From: Chrysogorgia sp. JL179-B06
Taxonomy: Eukaryota > Cnidaria > Anthozoa > Scleralcyonacea > Chrysogorgiidae
DNA: 64,000 bases
Assembly: GCA_035772405.1 (NCBI GenBank)
Contig: JAYKKM010000120.1
Location: 927,001 to 991,000, forward strand
Direction of reading: 5' to 3'
Below are positions 45,201 to 46,619 of this stretch, in pieces (within the stretch, counting starts at the first letter, position 1; each line of letters begins with the position of its first letter). A program made the position numbers and the translations under genes. Under the pieces are notes generated by a model, which saw nothing but the letters and a program-made list of their open reading frames with translations, ran no database searches and was not told the origin of the DNA.

Positions 45201-45504
45201 TCTTGATTTTAAAGGATTTCGTTCGAGAATGAAAGAGATATACACATTTCTCCAATAAGTCATTATGCATGTTGACGAAATTCCAGACATTTGCATATCA
45301 AACAAACTGATATATCTCAAAAAGAAACGAAAATCTTCAAAAGAAGTTACTTTATCATTTTAAAAGTTCTTCCAAACAAGACAATAAAACATTTTGAGGT
45401 TATGGGCACTTTAAATAATAAAAACAAAAGTTTGTACCATTTTCAATGATGTCTGGCCCAATTGCTTCACATATAGGATATGTTGCTTCAGGCAATGCTT
45501 GTGC
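24..45504 (-). CDS. SBNO: Strawberry notch (SBNO) family helicase-like gene, partial, 15 exons found
   Basis: Spliced minus-strand gene. Exons in transcription order: 45438-45504, 40132-40172, 36423-36503, 33530-33621, 28323-28391, (one not found), 21943-22049, 21257-21309, 16894-16957, 15637-15727, 13114-13193, 10694-10761, 10504-10614, 5427-5520, 578-697, 24-271. All have AG/GT borders and every adjacent pair found agrees in phase. The 1386 nt code for about 462 residues carrying SBNO family blocks: [18 protein letters not shown] (Walker A), DECHKAK (Walker B type), [36 protein letters not shown] and [10 protein letters not shown]. Known family members are large nuclear proteins with a split helicase core, linked to Notch pathway and transcription control; a nuclear role here is inferred. 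Exons upstream of 45504, the start codon, the exon between 22049 and 28323, and the 3' end beyond base 24 are not seen. Introns are filled with mobile elements. Confidence 0.88.
578..697 (-). CDS. SBNO: SBNO exon after GLQTTGE
   Basis: 120 nt, phase 0 in and out, acceptor TTTGTTTTTCAG, donor GTAAGT. Only one of the three frames is open. It codes for [20 protein letters not shown] then [20 protein letters not shown]. The FxSTxxxxLxxFIxxHFP pattern follows the VVIGLQ block in this family. Confidence 0.87.
698..1360. repeat. Intron with dispersed MITE-like repeat (761-1125)
   Basis: From AAAGGGGAACTGTAG at 761 the sequence shares blocks (CGCCGCTGTACATCAACTTT, AGAAGCATAAAATA) with 17287-17532, which has matching inverted ends. 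The right end here is truncated. 1126-1360 shows nothing recognisable. Confidence 0.6.
1361..2586. mobile_element. Non-autonomous TIR element with TTAA flanks
   Basis: Perfect 20-bp inverted ends: AAGGTGGCTCCCTATAGTTA at 1361-1380 and its reverse complement at 2567-2586. TTAA overlaps both borders (1359-1362 and 2585-2588), the insertion signature of piggyBac-type elements. There is no transposase. A related right end occurs at 35168-35186. Confidence 0.75.
2587..2747. mobile_element. 161-bp MITE abutting the previous element
   Basis: Inverted ends AAGCCCGTTTTCCCCTTCAC and its imperfect complement ending CGGGCTT, with matching CGCTCGCCGCT / AGCGGCGAACG inner blocks. It shares its left TTAA with the element ending at 2586. 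Confidence 0.75.
2868..3040. mobile_element. MITE with 3-bp TAA target duplication
   Basis: Ends AGGTTGGGACACACGAGGCG and complement, with inner arms GACAAATCGCGGGGACATG / CATGCCCCCGCGATTTGTC. Flanked by TAA at 2865-2867 and 3041-3043. TIR plus TWA target duplication suggests a PIF/Harbinger-type MITE. It sits inside a larger imperfect palindrome (about 2790-3260). Confidence 0.75.
3345..3596. repeat. Foldback repeat
   Basis: Inverted arms around GAGGACGCAAAAATA...ATGGACCAA: left GACGCAAAAATATCTTATAA and TTTGGTCCAT; right ATGGACCAA, TTATCAGC and ATTTTTGCGTC. Confidence 0.65.
3620..4115. repeat. About 500-bp foldback element
   Basis: Long imperfect inverted arms: GCCGCCATTTTTGTTCTGAT with GCGGACGAATGCGGTCG on the left, and CGACCGCATTCGCCCGC with ATCAGAACAAAAATGGCG on the right. 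The apex lies near 3870-3915 (TTCACAATAGC / GCTATTGTGAA). No coding potential. Confidence 0.75.
4116..4753. other. Intron sequence, nothing recognised
   Basis: Short open frames only (for example 4268-4585 plus) with no recognisable domain or splice-site support. Confidence 0.4.
4754..4998. mobile_element. MITE, family member also at 39791
   Basis: Inverted ends ACATAGTTAGTAGAAGG and CCCTCTACTAACTATGT, with TGGTTTGGAAG / CTTCCAAACCA inside. A second copy in opposite orientation lies at 39791-40096. Confidence 0.75.
5022..5085 (+). repeat. Fragment of tRNA-derived SINE family 2
   Basis: AAATTTTCCTTCACCATAAA through AATCGAGTGAAATGCCAAAT is the same body segment as at 7463-7530 and 40868-40928. 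Confidence 0.65.
5427..5520 (-). CDS. SBNO: SBNO exon: [10 protein letters not shown] block
   Basis: 94 nt, phase 2 in and 0 out, acceptor CCTTTTTAAG, donor GTATGA. It codes for [20 protein letters not shown] then [18 protein letters not shown] corresponds to a conserved second-lobe motif of SBNO. Confidence 0.94.
5521..6411. other. Intron, mostly unassigned, with a 20-bp direct repeat and one palindrome arm
   Basis: 6050-6091 has two copies of AAATAAATATGTATGAACGG. 6303-6345 is the inverted partner of 6793-6835 (CGAAGAAAACAAGATTCCAG), forming an outer arm of the palindrome centred near 6600. No supported gene; ORFs at 6043-6391 overlap on both strands and look incidental. Confidence 0.5.
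6468..6541 (-). repeat. tRNA-like SINE head
   Basis: On the minus strand: GGTCAATGGTTAGAGCGTCT (A-box region) and GGTTCGATTCCTGCCCGGGA (B-box and acceptor side). The T-arm ACAGG-TTCGATT-CCTGC folds, but the anticodon loop lacks the usual T33. It is a repeat in many copies here, so a working tRNA gene is unlikely. Confidence 0.7.
6845..7372 (+). mobile_element. LINE 3' fragment (reverse transcriptase C-terminal region), CR1/L2-like
   Basis: The plus frame from about 6854 reads [20 protein letters not shown], then [14 protein letters not shown] and [14 protein letters not shown], typical of the segment after the RT palm in CR1/L2-type elements. It ends at a stop near 7227 and is followed by an AT-rich 3' UTR and a (CTAT)n tail at 7347-7374. 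Endonuclease and RT catalytic parts are missing (5' truncation). A sibling copy with the same tail lies at 38310-39073. Confidence 0.82.
7450..7790 (+). repeat. tRNA-derived SINE family 2, full-length-like copy
   Basis: Body with AAATTTTCCTTCACCATAAA and TATACCCAGAATCTTATCCC, then a tRNA-like head at 7612-7676 (GGCTTCCGTAGCTCAGTGGT), then CAACTGGTCCCGGTTTAGTC. A minus-strand copy is at 59915-60215 and headless pieces at 5022 and 40792. Confidence 0.75.
7791..8509. other. Intron sequence, nothing recognised
   Basis: AT-rich; small ORF 7828-8013 without recognisable features. Confidence 0.4.
8510..8715. repeat. Dispersed repeat, inverted copy at 29240-29465
   Basis: TAGACAGTTCTATCTTGAGA and CCATACATCAAAATGATGAT here recur as reverse complements at 29405-29425 and 29280-29300. 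Confidence 0.75.
8735..9395. repeat. Foldback element with TATTTGCTCGT minisatellite arms
   Basis: Left arm: ACGTATTCCTTATAAGGAGG, then GACGAGCAAATAG repeats and CGTACCAGCCTCCTAG. Right arm: GGCTGGTACGAGTGCC, then TATTTGCTCGTTAATGCC repeats and CCTTATATGGAATACG. The centre contains CAACAAAGGTCCTAACCC, also found at 25000-25030 in a sister element. Confidence 0.75.
9610..9940 (-). mobile_element. LINE fragment (RT C-terminal region), decayed
   Basis: The minus frame reads [40 protein letters not shown] and QNFAARIIL, then a stop and, in a shifted frame, [16 protein letters not shown]. This is the standard region downstream of the RT core in CR1/L2-type LINEs. It is truncated on both sides. 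Confidence 0.82.
10110..10265. repeat. Foldback repeat around GGGCTACGCCC
   Basis: Arms GATCAAACACTCGTTTG / CAAACTCGTGTTTGATC, GTGTTTCATCAGGGG / CCCCTGATGAAACAC and AAACACTCGAAAACAA; apex CCTCGGGCTACGCCCTCGG. Confidence 0.8.
10266..10503. other. Intron sequence, nothing recognised
   Basis: No repeat arms or exon signals seen apart from the donor of the 10504 exon. Confidence 0.4.
10504..10614 (-). CDS. SBNO: SBNO exon: HQRFFK block
   Basis: 111 nt, phase 2 in and out, acceptor TTTACAATACAG, donor GTAAGT. It ends in [17 protein letters not shown]; the WxxFWxxHQRFFK block is diagnostic for the family. Confidence 0.95.
10694..10761 (-). CDS. SBNO: SBNO exon: between GLSF and HQRFFK blocks
   Basis: 68 nt, phase 0 in and 2 out, acceptor CTCGTTTAG, donor GTATGG. 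It codes for [20 protein letters not shown] then HVW. The pattern V(E)xxLSxxxxxxYxxAxxLW is the expected family segment. Confidence 0.88.
11094..11342. mobile_element. MITE with AAAGGTGCAGTCC ends
   Basis: Left AAAGGTGCAGTCCAGTCCGT then TCTTCGCATGTG; right CATGCGCAGAACGGACTGGA then CGGTACCTTT. Both borders abut TTAA-like sequence (CTTAAAGG / CCTTTAAG). Confidence 0.75.
11422..11845. repeat. TIR element with CAGGGGTTAAAAAT ends
   Basis: ACAGGGGTTAAAAATAGG at 11422 and CATTTTTAACCCCTGT at 11829 are inverted. The 158-codon plus ORF overlapping it (11308-11784) starts inside the previous MITE and resembles nothing I know, so I do not call it a gene. No clear target duplication. Confidence 0.6.
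11930..13080. repeat. Composite repeat bordered by CATATG-rich palindromic clusters
   Basis: 11950-12110 and 12955-13065 are full of TTTCATATGTGAAA-like words. Between them, 12250-12385 is a foldback (GGTCATTACGGGAAAATATC / GATATTTTCCCGTAATGACC) with GACCGAGGTC words, and 12630-12665 repeats CATTACGGGAAA. No coding function. Confidence 0.65.
13114..13193 (-). CDS. SBNO: SBNO exon: [11 protein letters not shown] block
   Basis: 80 nt, phase 1 in and 0 out, acceptor TTTACTTTAG, donor GTATGT. It codes for (G)[20 protein letters not shown] then SFRETE. It corresponds to GAMEIVAMDMKxxGMYIARxLSF of other family members. Confidence 0.94.
13265..14068. mobile_element. 804-bp foldback/MITE rich in GCGATCGC, 3-bp TTA target duplication
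   Basis: Arms AGCCTGGTTTCCATATGATC...TTCAATTTTAAAACCGGCGA on the left, and the complement TCGCCGGTTTTAAAATTGAG...GATCATATGGAAATCAGGCT on the right. TTA lies at 13262-13264 and 14069-14071. The left third contains many GCGATCG palindromes. No transposase; probably a Harbinger-type derivative. Confidence 0.78.
14190..14275. repeat. Partial right arm of the TATTTGCTCGT foldback family
   Basis: GGGCAATGTATTTGCTGTTC and TGGAATACGTACTATAAGTA match the right ends at 25110-25175. Confidence 0.65.
14276..14629. repeat. Foldback with 20-bp perfect ends
   Basis: GTTATATACCAAAGACTTTC at 14276-14295 and its exact complement at 14610-14629. Inner arms GAAACATTGCCTGTTTCCTT / AAGGAAACAGTGCAATGTTT. Confidence 0.8.
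14760..15375 (+). mobile_element. LINE 3' fragment (RT C-terminal region), several stops
   Basis: Plus frames include [40 protein letters not shown] and [18 protein letters not shown], then, in a shifted frame, [15 protein letters not shown]. This is the tail part of a CR1/L2-type RT protein, with frameshifts and stops. Confidence 0.8.
15392..15464 (+). repeat. tRNA-like SINE head
   Basis: GTCTCGGTAGCTCAATGGTT and GGTTACAGGTTCGATCCCTG. The anticodon arm is shortened (CTCACCAGCAATAAGG), so it cannot fold as a normal tRNA. Confidence 0.7.
15637..15727 (-). CDS. SBNO: SBNO exon: LWGEGTPF block
   Basis: 91 nt, phase 0 in and 1 out, acceptor TAACTGCAG, donor GTTAGT. It codes for [20 protein letters not shown] then [10 protein letters not shown]. 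The RLxLWGxGTxFxxFxxF pattern is characteristic of SBNO proteins. Confidence 0.93.
15740..15957. other. Intron sequence, nothing recognised
   Basis: No repeat arms or coding signals seen. Confidence 0.4.
16020..16165. repeat. CATC/AATC microsatellite-like tract
   Basis: Runs of CATCCATCC and AATCAATCAATC. A second such tract is at 16700-16825. Confidence 0.85.
16170..16705. repeat. Repeat element ending in a CTCGGCTATCGCC hairpin
   Basis: AAAATAACCGGAAGTAAATG to GACACGTTTTTTATTTCTTA; the last 150 bp fold (GTGATTATCGAGTTATTGGC / ATTATAACTCGATAATCACA). The second copy, 41130-43950, is interrupted by two insertions. Confidence 0.8.
16700..16825. repeat. CATC/AATC microsatellite
   Basis: Uninterrupted CATC repeats near 16763-16800, followed by AATC repeats. 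Confidence 0.9.
16894..16957 (-). CDS. SBNO: SBNO exon: SATG motif
   Basis: 64 nt, phase 2 in and 0 out, acceptor TACTTTGTAG, donor GTAATG. It codes for (R)[20 protein letters not shown] then M. VVYCSATG is helicase motif III of the family. Confidence 0.93.
16980..17166. repeat. Short foldback MITE
   Basis: TATAGACCTCTTTCATAATGG and its complement, with ATATTCTTTTATAT and GAGGTCAGAAAGG-type inner arms. Confidence 0.78.
17287..17532. mobile_element. MITE with AAAGGTGAACTGCAG ends
   Basis: Left AAAGGTGAACTGCAG, right CTGCAGTTCCCCTT. Interior shared with 761-1125. Confidence 0.72.
17533..17949. other. Intron sequence, nothing recognised
   Basis: Contains a G-rich stretch near 17830-17870 (GGGGTGAGGTGGGGGG) that recurs in complement near 28745-28775 (CCCCTCGCCCGCC). 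Confidence 0.4.
17950..20379 (-). mobile_element. Decayed non-LTR retrotransposon with restriction-like endonuclease (R4/Dong-like)
   Basis: Minus-strand pieces in protein order. 20350-20051: pre-RT domain ([18 protein letters not shown], then [11 protein letters not shown]). 19710-19435: RT core with [16 protein letters not shown] and [16 protein letters not shown]. 18652-18392: CCHC-type finger, [18 protein letters not shown]. 18414-18011: nuclease-type block, [22 protein letters not shown], then CCHC, then PD-D nuclease is the order of R2/R4-type LINEs, which usually insert at preferred sites. The YADD part was not seen intact; several frameshifts make it a dead copy. Its 5' truncation point lies inside a tRNA-like repeat at 20379. 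Confidence 0.85.
20380..21080 (+). repeat. Tandem array of tRNA-like repeats, about 287-bp period
   Basis: Three units: a partial one (20385-20617), a full one starting at 20618 and another at 20905. Each has a tRNA-like head followed by TTTTTCTGAGTATTGACAA and GACTGTCACAACACGACTTG. The heads fold well: acceptor GAGTTCT/GGAGCTC, anticodon stem TCTGG/TCAGA, loop CTAGCAT (AGC in the anticodon position) and T-arm GCGGG/CCTGT. The third head has a 3-nt insertion after the anticodon arm. Confidence 0.85.
20618..20693 (+). repeat. tRNA-Ala(AGC)-like head in the array
   Basis: Complete cloverleaf by eye: GAGTTCT acceptor, GGCTC/GAGC D-arm, TCTGG-CTAGCAT-TCAGA anticodon arm, GCGGG-TTCGAGT-CCTGT T-arm. 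Copy number and embedding in a repeat argue for a SINE or tRNA-derived repeat, but a functional tRNA cannot be excluded by eye. Confidence 0.6.
21257..21309 (-). CDS. SBNO: SBNO exon: post-DECH linker
   Basis: 53 nt, phase 0 in and 2 out, acceptor CTCTATCCAG, donor GTGCGA. It codes for [17 protein letters not shown](R), fitting the family pattern G-S-K-T-K-x-x-AV-LQ between the DECH and SATG motifs. Confidence 0.87.
21310..21900. other. Intron sequence, nothing recognised
   Basis: No paired repeats found by eye; small ORF 21564-21758 (minus) has no recognisable feature. Confidence 0.4.
21943..22049 (-). CDS. SBNO: SBNO exon: DECHKAK box
   Basis: 107 nt, phase 1 in and 0 out, acceptor AATTTTAG, donor GTAAGT. 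The peptide [20 protein letters not shown] is followed by [19 protein letters not shown] is the helicase motif II equivalent. The residue after HKAK is His where I recall Asn in SBNO relatives. Confidence 0.93.
22163..22726. mobile_element. TIR element with AAAGTGCCACTACGAT ends
   Basis: Left AAAGTGCCACTACGATCAAA; right GAATTTTCATCGTAGTGCCA then CTTT. TTTAAAG / CTTTAAG border words. No transposase. Confidence 0.72.
23063..23490 (+). pseudogene. RecQ-like helicase N-terminal fragment, probably from a mobile element
   Basis: After GTAGCCTGCGAAGCAGGCGT and a G-rich stretch, an ATG at 23241 opens [16 protein letters not shown], then a frameshift. About 23330 onward reads [20 protein letters not shown] followed by PTGFGKSLF, the Q-motif and Walker A of RecQ-type helicases. 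The ORF is broken and no further helicase motifs follow. Such multicopy RecQ-like genes in animals are often mobile-element passengers (inference). No SBNO connection. Confidence 0.65.
23491..24639. other. Intron, mostly unassigned
   Basis: Minus frame 23860-23730 is open ([20 protein letters not shown]) and plus ORF 24125-24328 is open, but neither has a recognised domain. They could be further pieces of the helicase-bearing element. Confidence 0.35.
24640..25180. repeat. Foldback element with (ACGTTGCCCTAACGAACATAT)n arm
   Basis: Left arm: GTGCGTATTCCATATAAGGT, CATATCGGACGGGACAGGGA, then three copies of a 21-bp unit CGTTGCCCTAACGAACATATA and diverged ones (24700-24790). Right arm is the complement (GTTAGGGCAACGTATTTGCT, CAGTCCCGTCCGATATGACC). 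Same family as 8735-9395 and 14190-14275. Confidence 0.82.
25211..25271. repeat. Small palindrome AGCCTGCGCGCAGTCCCAG
   Basis: Left AGCCTGCGCGCAGTCCCAG, right CTGGGACTACGCGCAGGCT, loop about 20 bp. Probably a miniature element. Confidence 0.75.
25553..25620 (+). repeat. Degenerate CCTAAC/CCCTAA tract
   Basis: AATCCTAACCCTAATCTCAA then CCAACCCTAATCCTAACC: interstitial telomere-like words with many deviations. Confidence 0.5.
25930..26460. repeat. Nested foldback with two arm pairs
   Basis: Outer: TTCGTCTTCAAAAGAGCCAA / TTGGCTCTTTTGAAGACGAA. Inner: CAAATATGGCGGCGATGTCA / TGACATCGCCGCCATATTTG with AATAGACCGATTGC / GCAATCGGTCTATT. Apex near 26175-26200. Confidence 0.82.
26461..26985. other. Intron sequence, nothing recognised
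   Basis: ORF 26573-26797 plus has no recognisable domain. Confidence 0.35.
26990..27110. repeat. Foldback with GCTCGCGCTGCGCGCTCGC apex
   Basis: AAACACTCGAACTCGCGTTT and AAATGCTCGC on the left; GCTCGCATTT, AAAACGCTCC and CTCGTGTTTT on the right. Confidence 0.75.
27420..27822. repeat. Diverged direct repeat in intron
   Basis: 27555-27620 (AATGAATCAGTTGTCGAAGG...AGAAACTACGGCTCCGTG) is repeated, diverged, at 27700-27760 (AGTGAATCAGTTTTCGAAGG...ACAAACTACGTCTCC). Confidence 0.55.
27823..28179. repeat. Long inverted repeat with perfect 32-bp central palindrome
   Basis: Outer arms GGCTAGATGGTACACTCGCA, GTTGAGGTGACCGTGAGGTA / complement ending at 28179. Centre: two exact 32-nt arms, 27973-28004 and 28007-28038, with a 2-nt spacer. 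Confidence 0.88.
28323..28391 (-). CDS. SBNO: SBNO exon: DLQDIGC block
   Basis: 69 nt, phase 2 in and out, acceptor CTGATGTAG, donor GTATAT. It codes for (R)[17 protein letters not shown] then LDKETR. The RDL-D-IG start completes the conserved segment begun in the previous exon. Confidence 0.88.
28480..28590. repeat. Repeat piece, inverted to 32585-33440
   Basis: TAGGCTAATTTACATATCAG and GGTGTTTGGCTAAAGCGAAT recur in complement around 33390-33410 and 32592-32610, where a 724-bp element splits the copy. Confidence 0.72.
28591..29239. other. Intron sequence, nothing recognised
   Basis: A local repeat of a motif (TTTTGAACGTTATCTCTGCC near 28858, TTTTGAACGTTATTTCGATC near 29046) suggests two diverged copies of one unit; 39395-39440 has a related inverted copy. 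Confidence 0.45.
29240..29465. repeat. Dispersed repeat, inverted copy of 8510-8715
   Basis: CAGTCCCCTCTCGGAATCAT and TCTCAAGATAGAACTGTCTA match the complement of 8540-8715. Confidence 0.75.
29595..29710. repeat. Foldback with CCGCTTCGCGG apex
   Basis: AACAATTAGTCACCTCAGTC / GACTTCGGTGACTAATTGTT arms, apex CTCGCCGCTTCGCGGCTCGG. Confidence 0.82.
29782..31885 (-). mobile_element. hAT-superfamily DNA transposon, 2104 bp, inactive
   Basis: Ends CAGGCGCGGCGTGG on both sides (inverted), flanked by an exact 8-bp duplication AGTTGACC at 29774-29781 and 31886-31893. CAG...CTG ends with an 8-bp duplication is the hAT signature. The transposase runs on the minus strand in three broken frames (see next entry). 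The element sits in an SBNO intron. Confidence 0.92.
30047..31734 (-). pseudogene. hAT transposase remnant
   Basis: 31734-31195: [20 protein letters not shown] and [20 protein letters not shown], the DUF4371/RNase-H-like core of ZMYM1- or THAP-like hAT proteins. A frameshift near 31260-31285 leads to 31285-30848 ([20 protein letters not shown]). A stop at 30848 and a further stop near 30766 precede 30763-30047, which holds the C-terminal dimerisation domain ([37 protein letters not shown]). The N-terminal DNA-binding finger region is absent. The breaks show it is dead. Confidence 0.88.
31894..32590. other. Intron sequence, nothing recognised
   Basis: A TATATA run near 31905-31920 and A/T-rich sequence. 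No exon or repeat arm seen. Confidence 0.4.
32616..33339. mobile_element. 724-bp TIR element with CCTTA target duplication, inserted in another repeat
   Basis: Ends CAGGGATATTTTCAAGCATT and GTGCTTGGAAATATCCCTG, flanked by CCTTA at 32611-32615 and 33340-33344. It interrupts the repeat also seen at 28480-28590. No transposase (ORF 33043-33237 unrecognised). Confidence 0.78.
33530..33621 (-). CDS. SBNO: SBNO exon: IAGIILDN / WFSISSDL block
   Basis: 92 nt, phase 0 in and 2 out, acceptor TTATCACAG, donor GTAAAA. It codes for [18 protein letters not shown] followed by [13 protein letters not shown]. This matches the family segment after Walker A (IAGIIxxNxxxGRxxxxWFSxSxDLxxDAxRDL). It joins in phase to the 28323-28391 exon. 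Confidence 0.92.
33662..33975. repeat. Foldback (GCGCGATATTACAAAATATT arms) with nested MITE
   Basis: Outer arms TATTGGATTC and ATATTACAAAATATTT / AAATATTTTGTAATATTGGG and GAATCCAATA. The loop holds the MITE at 33746-33913. Confidence 0.78.
33746..33913. mobile_element. 168-bp MITE
   Basis: GGGGCTTTCCATTTACACGG then TCAGAC at the left; GTCTGACCGTGTAATTGG then AAAGCCCC at the right. Confidence 0.82.
34297..34373 (+). repeat. tRNA-like SINE head
   Basis: GAGTCTCGGTAGCTCAATGG, GGTTACAGGTTCGATTCCTG and CCAGGACTC, followed by ATTTTTCTGAGGATATGAGC and GACGATCGTCCATG. Confidence 0.75.
34578..34653 (+). repeat. tRNA-like SINE head
   Basis: Same family, 281 bp after the previous head: GAGTCTCGGTAGCTCAATGG, AGATTACAGGTTCGATTCCT, same 3' tail. 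Confidence 0.75.
34840..35186. repeat. Right part of the GGTGGCTCCCTATAG element family
   Basis: Ends CCATAGGGAGCCACCTTAAA, the same terminal sequence as 1361-2586. Contains a run of AAAATTCAAAAATTC (35025-35060). The left end was not identified. Confidence 0.6.
35190..36360. repeat. Foldback family with GTTACTTTATCATTTTAA arms, containing a Tigger-like insert and a tandem duplication
   Basis: Left AAATGATAAAGTAACTTCTT...; right AAGTTACTTTATCATTTTAA. Between are GCGGACACC / GGTGTCCGC words of pogo/Tigger-type ends (35540-35600 and 36080-36120). A block of about 109 bp beginning ATAACGGGGTGTCCGCAAGG is duplicated in tandem (about 36098-36206 and 36207-36315). A cleaner copy of the foldback is at 44965-45412. 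Confidence 0.7.
36423..36503 (-). CDS. SBNO: SBNO exon: Walker A loop
   Basis: 81 nt, phase 0 in and out, acceptor TAGTGTCAG, donor GTACAG. The peptide runs [15 protein letters not shown] and then [22 protein letters not shown] is the family's ATP-binding loop; Lys of GKG is the expected phosphate-binding residue. Confidence 0.93.
36570..36765. repeat. Small foldback in intron
   Basis: GATTCATTTTCTATCCATTC with CTGAGTAAAAATAGC on the left; GCTATTTTTCTCAGATGG and AGTAGATAGAAAAT on the right. Confidence 0.65.
36766..37465. other. Intron or upstream sequence, nothing recognised
   Basis: No exon, RNA or repeat arm recognised. Confidence 0.4.
37466..37700 (+). repeat. Imperfect tandem repeat, about 80-bp unit
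   Basis: The words AACTGCATTTTTATGCAAG, AAACAAATTCTGATTAACTT and AGTTTATCAACTGTTA recur three to four times with variation. Confidence 0.7.
38310..39073 (+). mobile_element. LINE 3' fragment, same family as 6845-7372
   Basis: Plus frames: [40 protein letters not shown] and, after stops and shifts, [20 protein letters not shown], then [19 protein letters not shown]. Ends in (CTAT)n at about 39058-39073. 5'-truncated; no endonuclease or RT catalytic core. The left junction has a duplicated ATTAGATGCATGATCC (38265-38313), probably filler. Confidence 0.8.
39154..39230 (+). repeat. tRNA-like head, intact
   Basis: GAGTTCTGGTAGCTCAATGG and GCGGGTTCGATTCCCGTCTG; acceptor GAGTTCT/GGGGCTC pairs, and T-arm GCGGG/CCCGT pairs. 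The anticodon arm does not pair normally. Confidence 0.7.
39521..39681. mobile_element. pogo/Tigger-like MITE, 161 bp, TA target duplication
   Basis: CAGTGAACTCTCTCTAACGC at the left; CTTAGAGAGAGTTCACTG at the right; TA on both sides. The interior repeats GTCCGCCTTAGAGAGGTGTC. Confidence 0.85.
39791..40096. mobile_element. MITE, second copy of the 4754 family
   Basis: ACATAGTTAGTAGAAGGGGG and GGTTTGGAAGCTCCATTGTC at the left; CTTCCAAACCAGCACTTCTA then CTAATTATG at the right. Confidence 0.75.
40132..40172 (-). CDS. SBNO: SBNO micro-exon: LQLE motif
   Basis: 41 nt, phase 1 in and 0 out, acceptor ATTTGTAG, donor GTAAGT. It codes for [14 protein letters not shown], matching the conserved LSxLQLEA block in front of the nucleotide-binding loop. 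It lies only about 36 bp from a MITE ending near 40096. Confidence 0.88.
40645..40785. repeat. TATACATA microsatellite
   Basis: ATATACATATATACATACAT-type repeats throughout. Confidence 0.92.
40790..41028 (+). repeat. SINE family 2 body, head truncated
   Basis: GGTAATATTTGGCATTTCAC, AAATTTTCCTTCACCATAAA, TCGGCAACGGCTTCCGTAG, then it breaks off where the tRNA-like head should continue. Confidence 0.75.
41160..41719. mobile_element. Non-autonomous hAT-like element, 560 bp
   Basis: CAGGCCTCATTAA at the left, TTAATGAGGCCTG at the right, flanked by an exact 8-bp duplication GACAACAC (41152-41159 and 41720-41727). The interior holds several GCAGGCAC words (41220, 41286, 41315, 41690), possible transposase-binding repeats. 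No transposase ORF. The uninterrupted sister repeat at 16170 serves as the empty site. Confidence 0.88.
42088..43826 (+). mobile_element. 5'-truncated LINE with reverse transcriptase (CR1/jockey-like)
   Basis: The frame 42070-42810 begins in target sequence; RT starts about 42106 ([20 protein letters not shown]). Motifs: [51 protein letters not shown] and [10 protein letters not shown] (YADD catalytic). A frameshift at about 42805 and a stop at 43174 break it. Later pieces: [40 protein letters not shown] and [20 protein letters not shown]. Insertion duplicated ATTATC (42082-42087 and 43827-43832). Endonuclease missing. Confidence 0.92.
43951..44475. other. Sequence with a small GACCGGTCATTACCGG palindrome
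   Basis: 44053-44071 reads TGACCGGTCATTACCGGTA. TTTACGTATCC-like inverted words (GAGATTTTACATATCCGTAA near 44278, AGGATACGTAAAATCCCCAA near 44409) suggest a foldback of about 200 bp. Confidence 0.5.
44480..44700. repeat. Foldback with ATATCGAACGAGTGAGCG apex
   Basis: ACATGGATGTGCGGAAATAT and TGAAATTGATTTCGAGTGTT / AACACGAGAAATAAATTTCA and GCATCCGTGTAT. Confidence 0.75.
44965..45412. repeat. Foldback of the GTTACTTTATCATTTTAA family
   Basis: Long arms: GGAAGAACTTTTAAAATGAT and ATATATCAGTTTGTTTGATA at the left, complements at the right. Centre ACTAAAGTGTGAATAACACG. Also at 35190-36360. Confidence 0.82.
45438..45504 (-). CDS. SBNO: SBNO exon: linker before the Q-like motif
   Basis: 67 nt, phase 0 in and 1 out. 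Acceptor TTTTAG and donor GTACAA on the minus strand. It codes for [20 protein letters not shown] plus ENG, resembling the stretch just before the LQLEA block in SBNO proteins. This is the most upstream exon I can place; the preceding exon must end in phase 0. Confidence 0.75.
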
Positions 45505-45708
45505 CTAAAAGTCAACAGTATAACACATTAGTAGGATAAATAAGGCTACTAAGCAGGCTTAGGGAGGAACCATTGTATTTCTGGAGGGGATGAAAAATAT
45601 TGGAAAAAAATTGTTTGCAGATGCTGATAAGATCAAATAAATTGTTTGCAAACATAATAAGTAAAAAACAAAATGTTTGCAGAGCAATGATGAAAGCCCT
45701 ATGATTCA

Positions 45709-46323
45709 GACTGCGTTTATACTAGAGCAAAAGTTTCCGGATTCGTCACGAATCCGGAACGTTTTCGTACCGGATTCGTTTTGCCGTTTACACACAAGAG
45801 GATGAATCCGAAATAAAACGTCCCGGTTTGGTCGCGTCTCCGGAGATTTTGAATCCGGAATCTAAAGTGGAATCTTTGTATCTGGATAATTATGAATCCG
45901 GAATCTTTTGTAGTGTAAACGGGTATTCCAATGAATCCGAATATTTTTCCGCCCGCGATCACACGAGTTTGCGGTGCAGGAAAAATGGGGGATGTTGTTG
46001 TTATTGGACTGTTGTCGGTAGTTGGTGTCTGATTTTGTTGCAGGCACATATGATCCATTTTATACGCATCCATTTAGTACGCACGAACTACTCCAAGAAG
46101 TAGTTCTACTTCGTAAACACTCTCTGTAACATCCTTTCTAGCCTTCTTTTTGGGCGGCATTTTGTGGTTGTCTTTTCGCGAAATGCTTGGTAACCGTTCC
46201 CGCATAAATGTTTCCGGATTTCATCCCCGAGTGTAAACAGTTTACCAATCCGAATACTCGGTTTATGATGAATCCGGAAACATTTACGAATCCGGAAACT
46301 TTTGCTCTAGTGTAAACGTGGTC
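45709..46323. mobile_element. About 615-bp TIR element rich in GAATCCGG
   Basis: GACTGCGTTTATACTAGAGC and AAAAGTTTCCGGATTCGT at the left; ACGAATCCGGAAACTTTTGC and TCTAGTGTAAACGTGGTC at the right. The interior has many GAATCC/GGATTC words on both strands. ORFs on both strands (45717-46103) are by-products. Flanks TCA/TTA suggest a 3-bp target duplication with one change. Confidence 0.78.
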
Positions 46324-46619
46324 TTAATATTTGTTACCAACTATTTTAATAGCACCCAATGTTACAATTGTTATTATACATTCAAAGTTCATTCTCGTTT
46401 CTTATTGGTCAACATACTCCAGTGAATTCTCAATGTCCGGCAGGCGCGACGTCATTTCCGTCGAATACTGTGAATTATTGCACGGAGGTGTCCAAAACAA
46501 AAATTATTGAACGCTGATGACGTCACTAGGACTAAGCGCGCGAAAATTACAAAATAAAAAATGGCTTGTAGTAGATTTGTTTGCATATTTTTAGTAAGAC
46601 TATTTTGAACAATGTATAA

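Noticed and set aside
45717..46103. ORFs on both strands around 45.7-46.1 kb
   Set aside because: They lie wholly within a TIR element and mirror its repeated GAATCC words.
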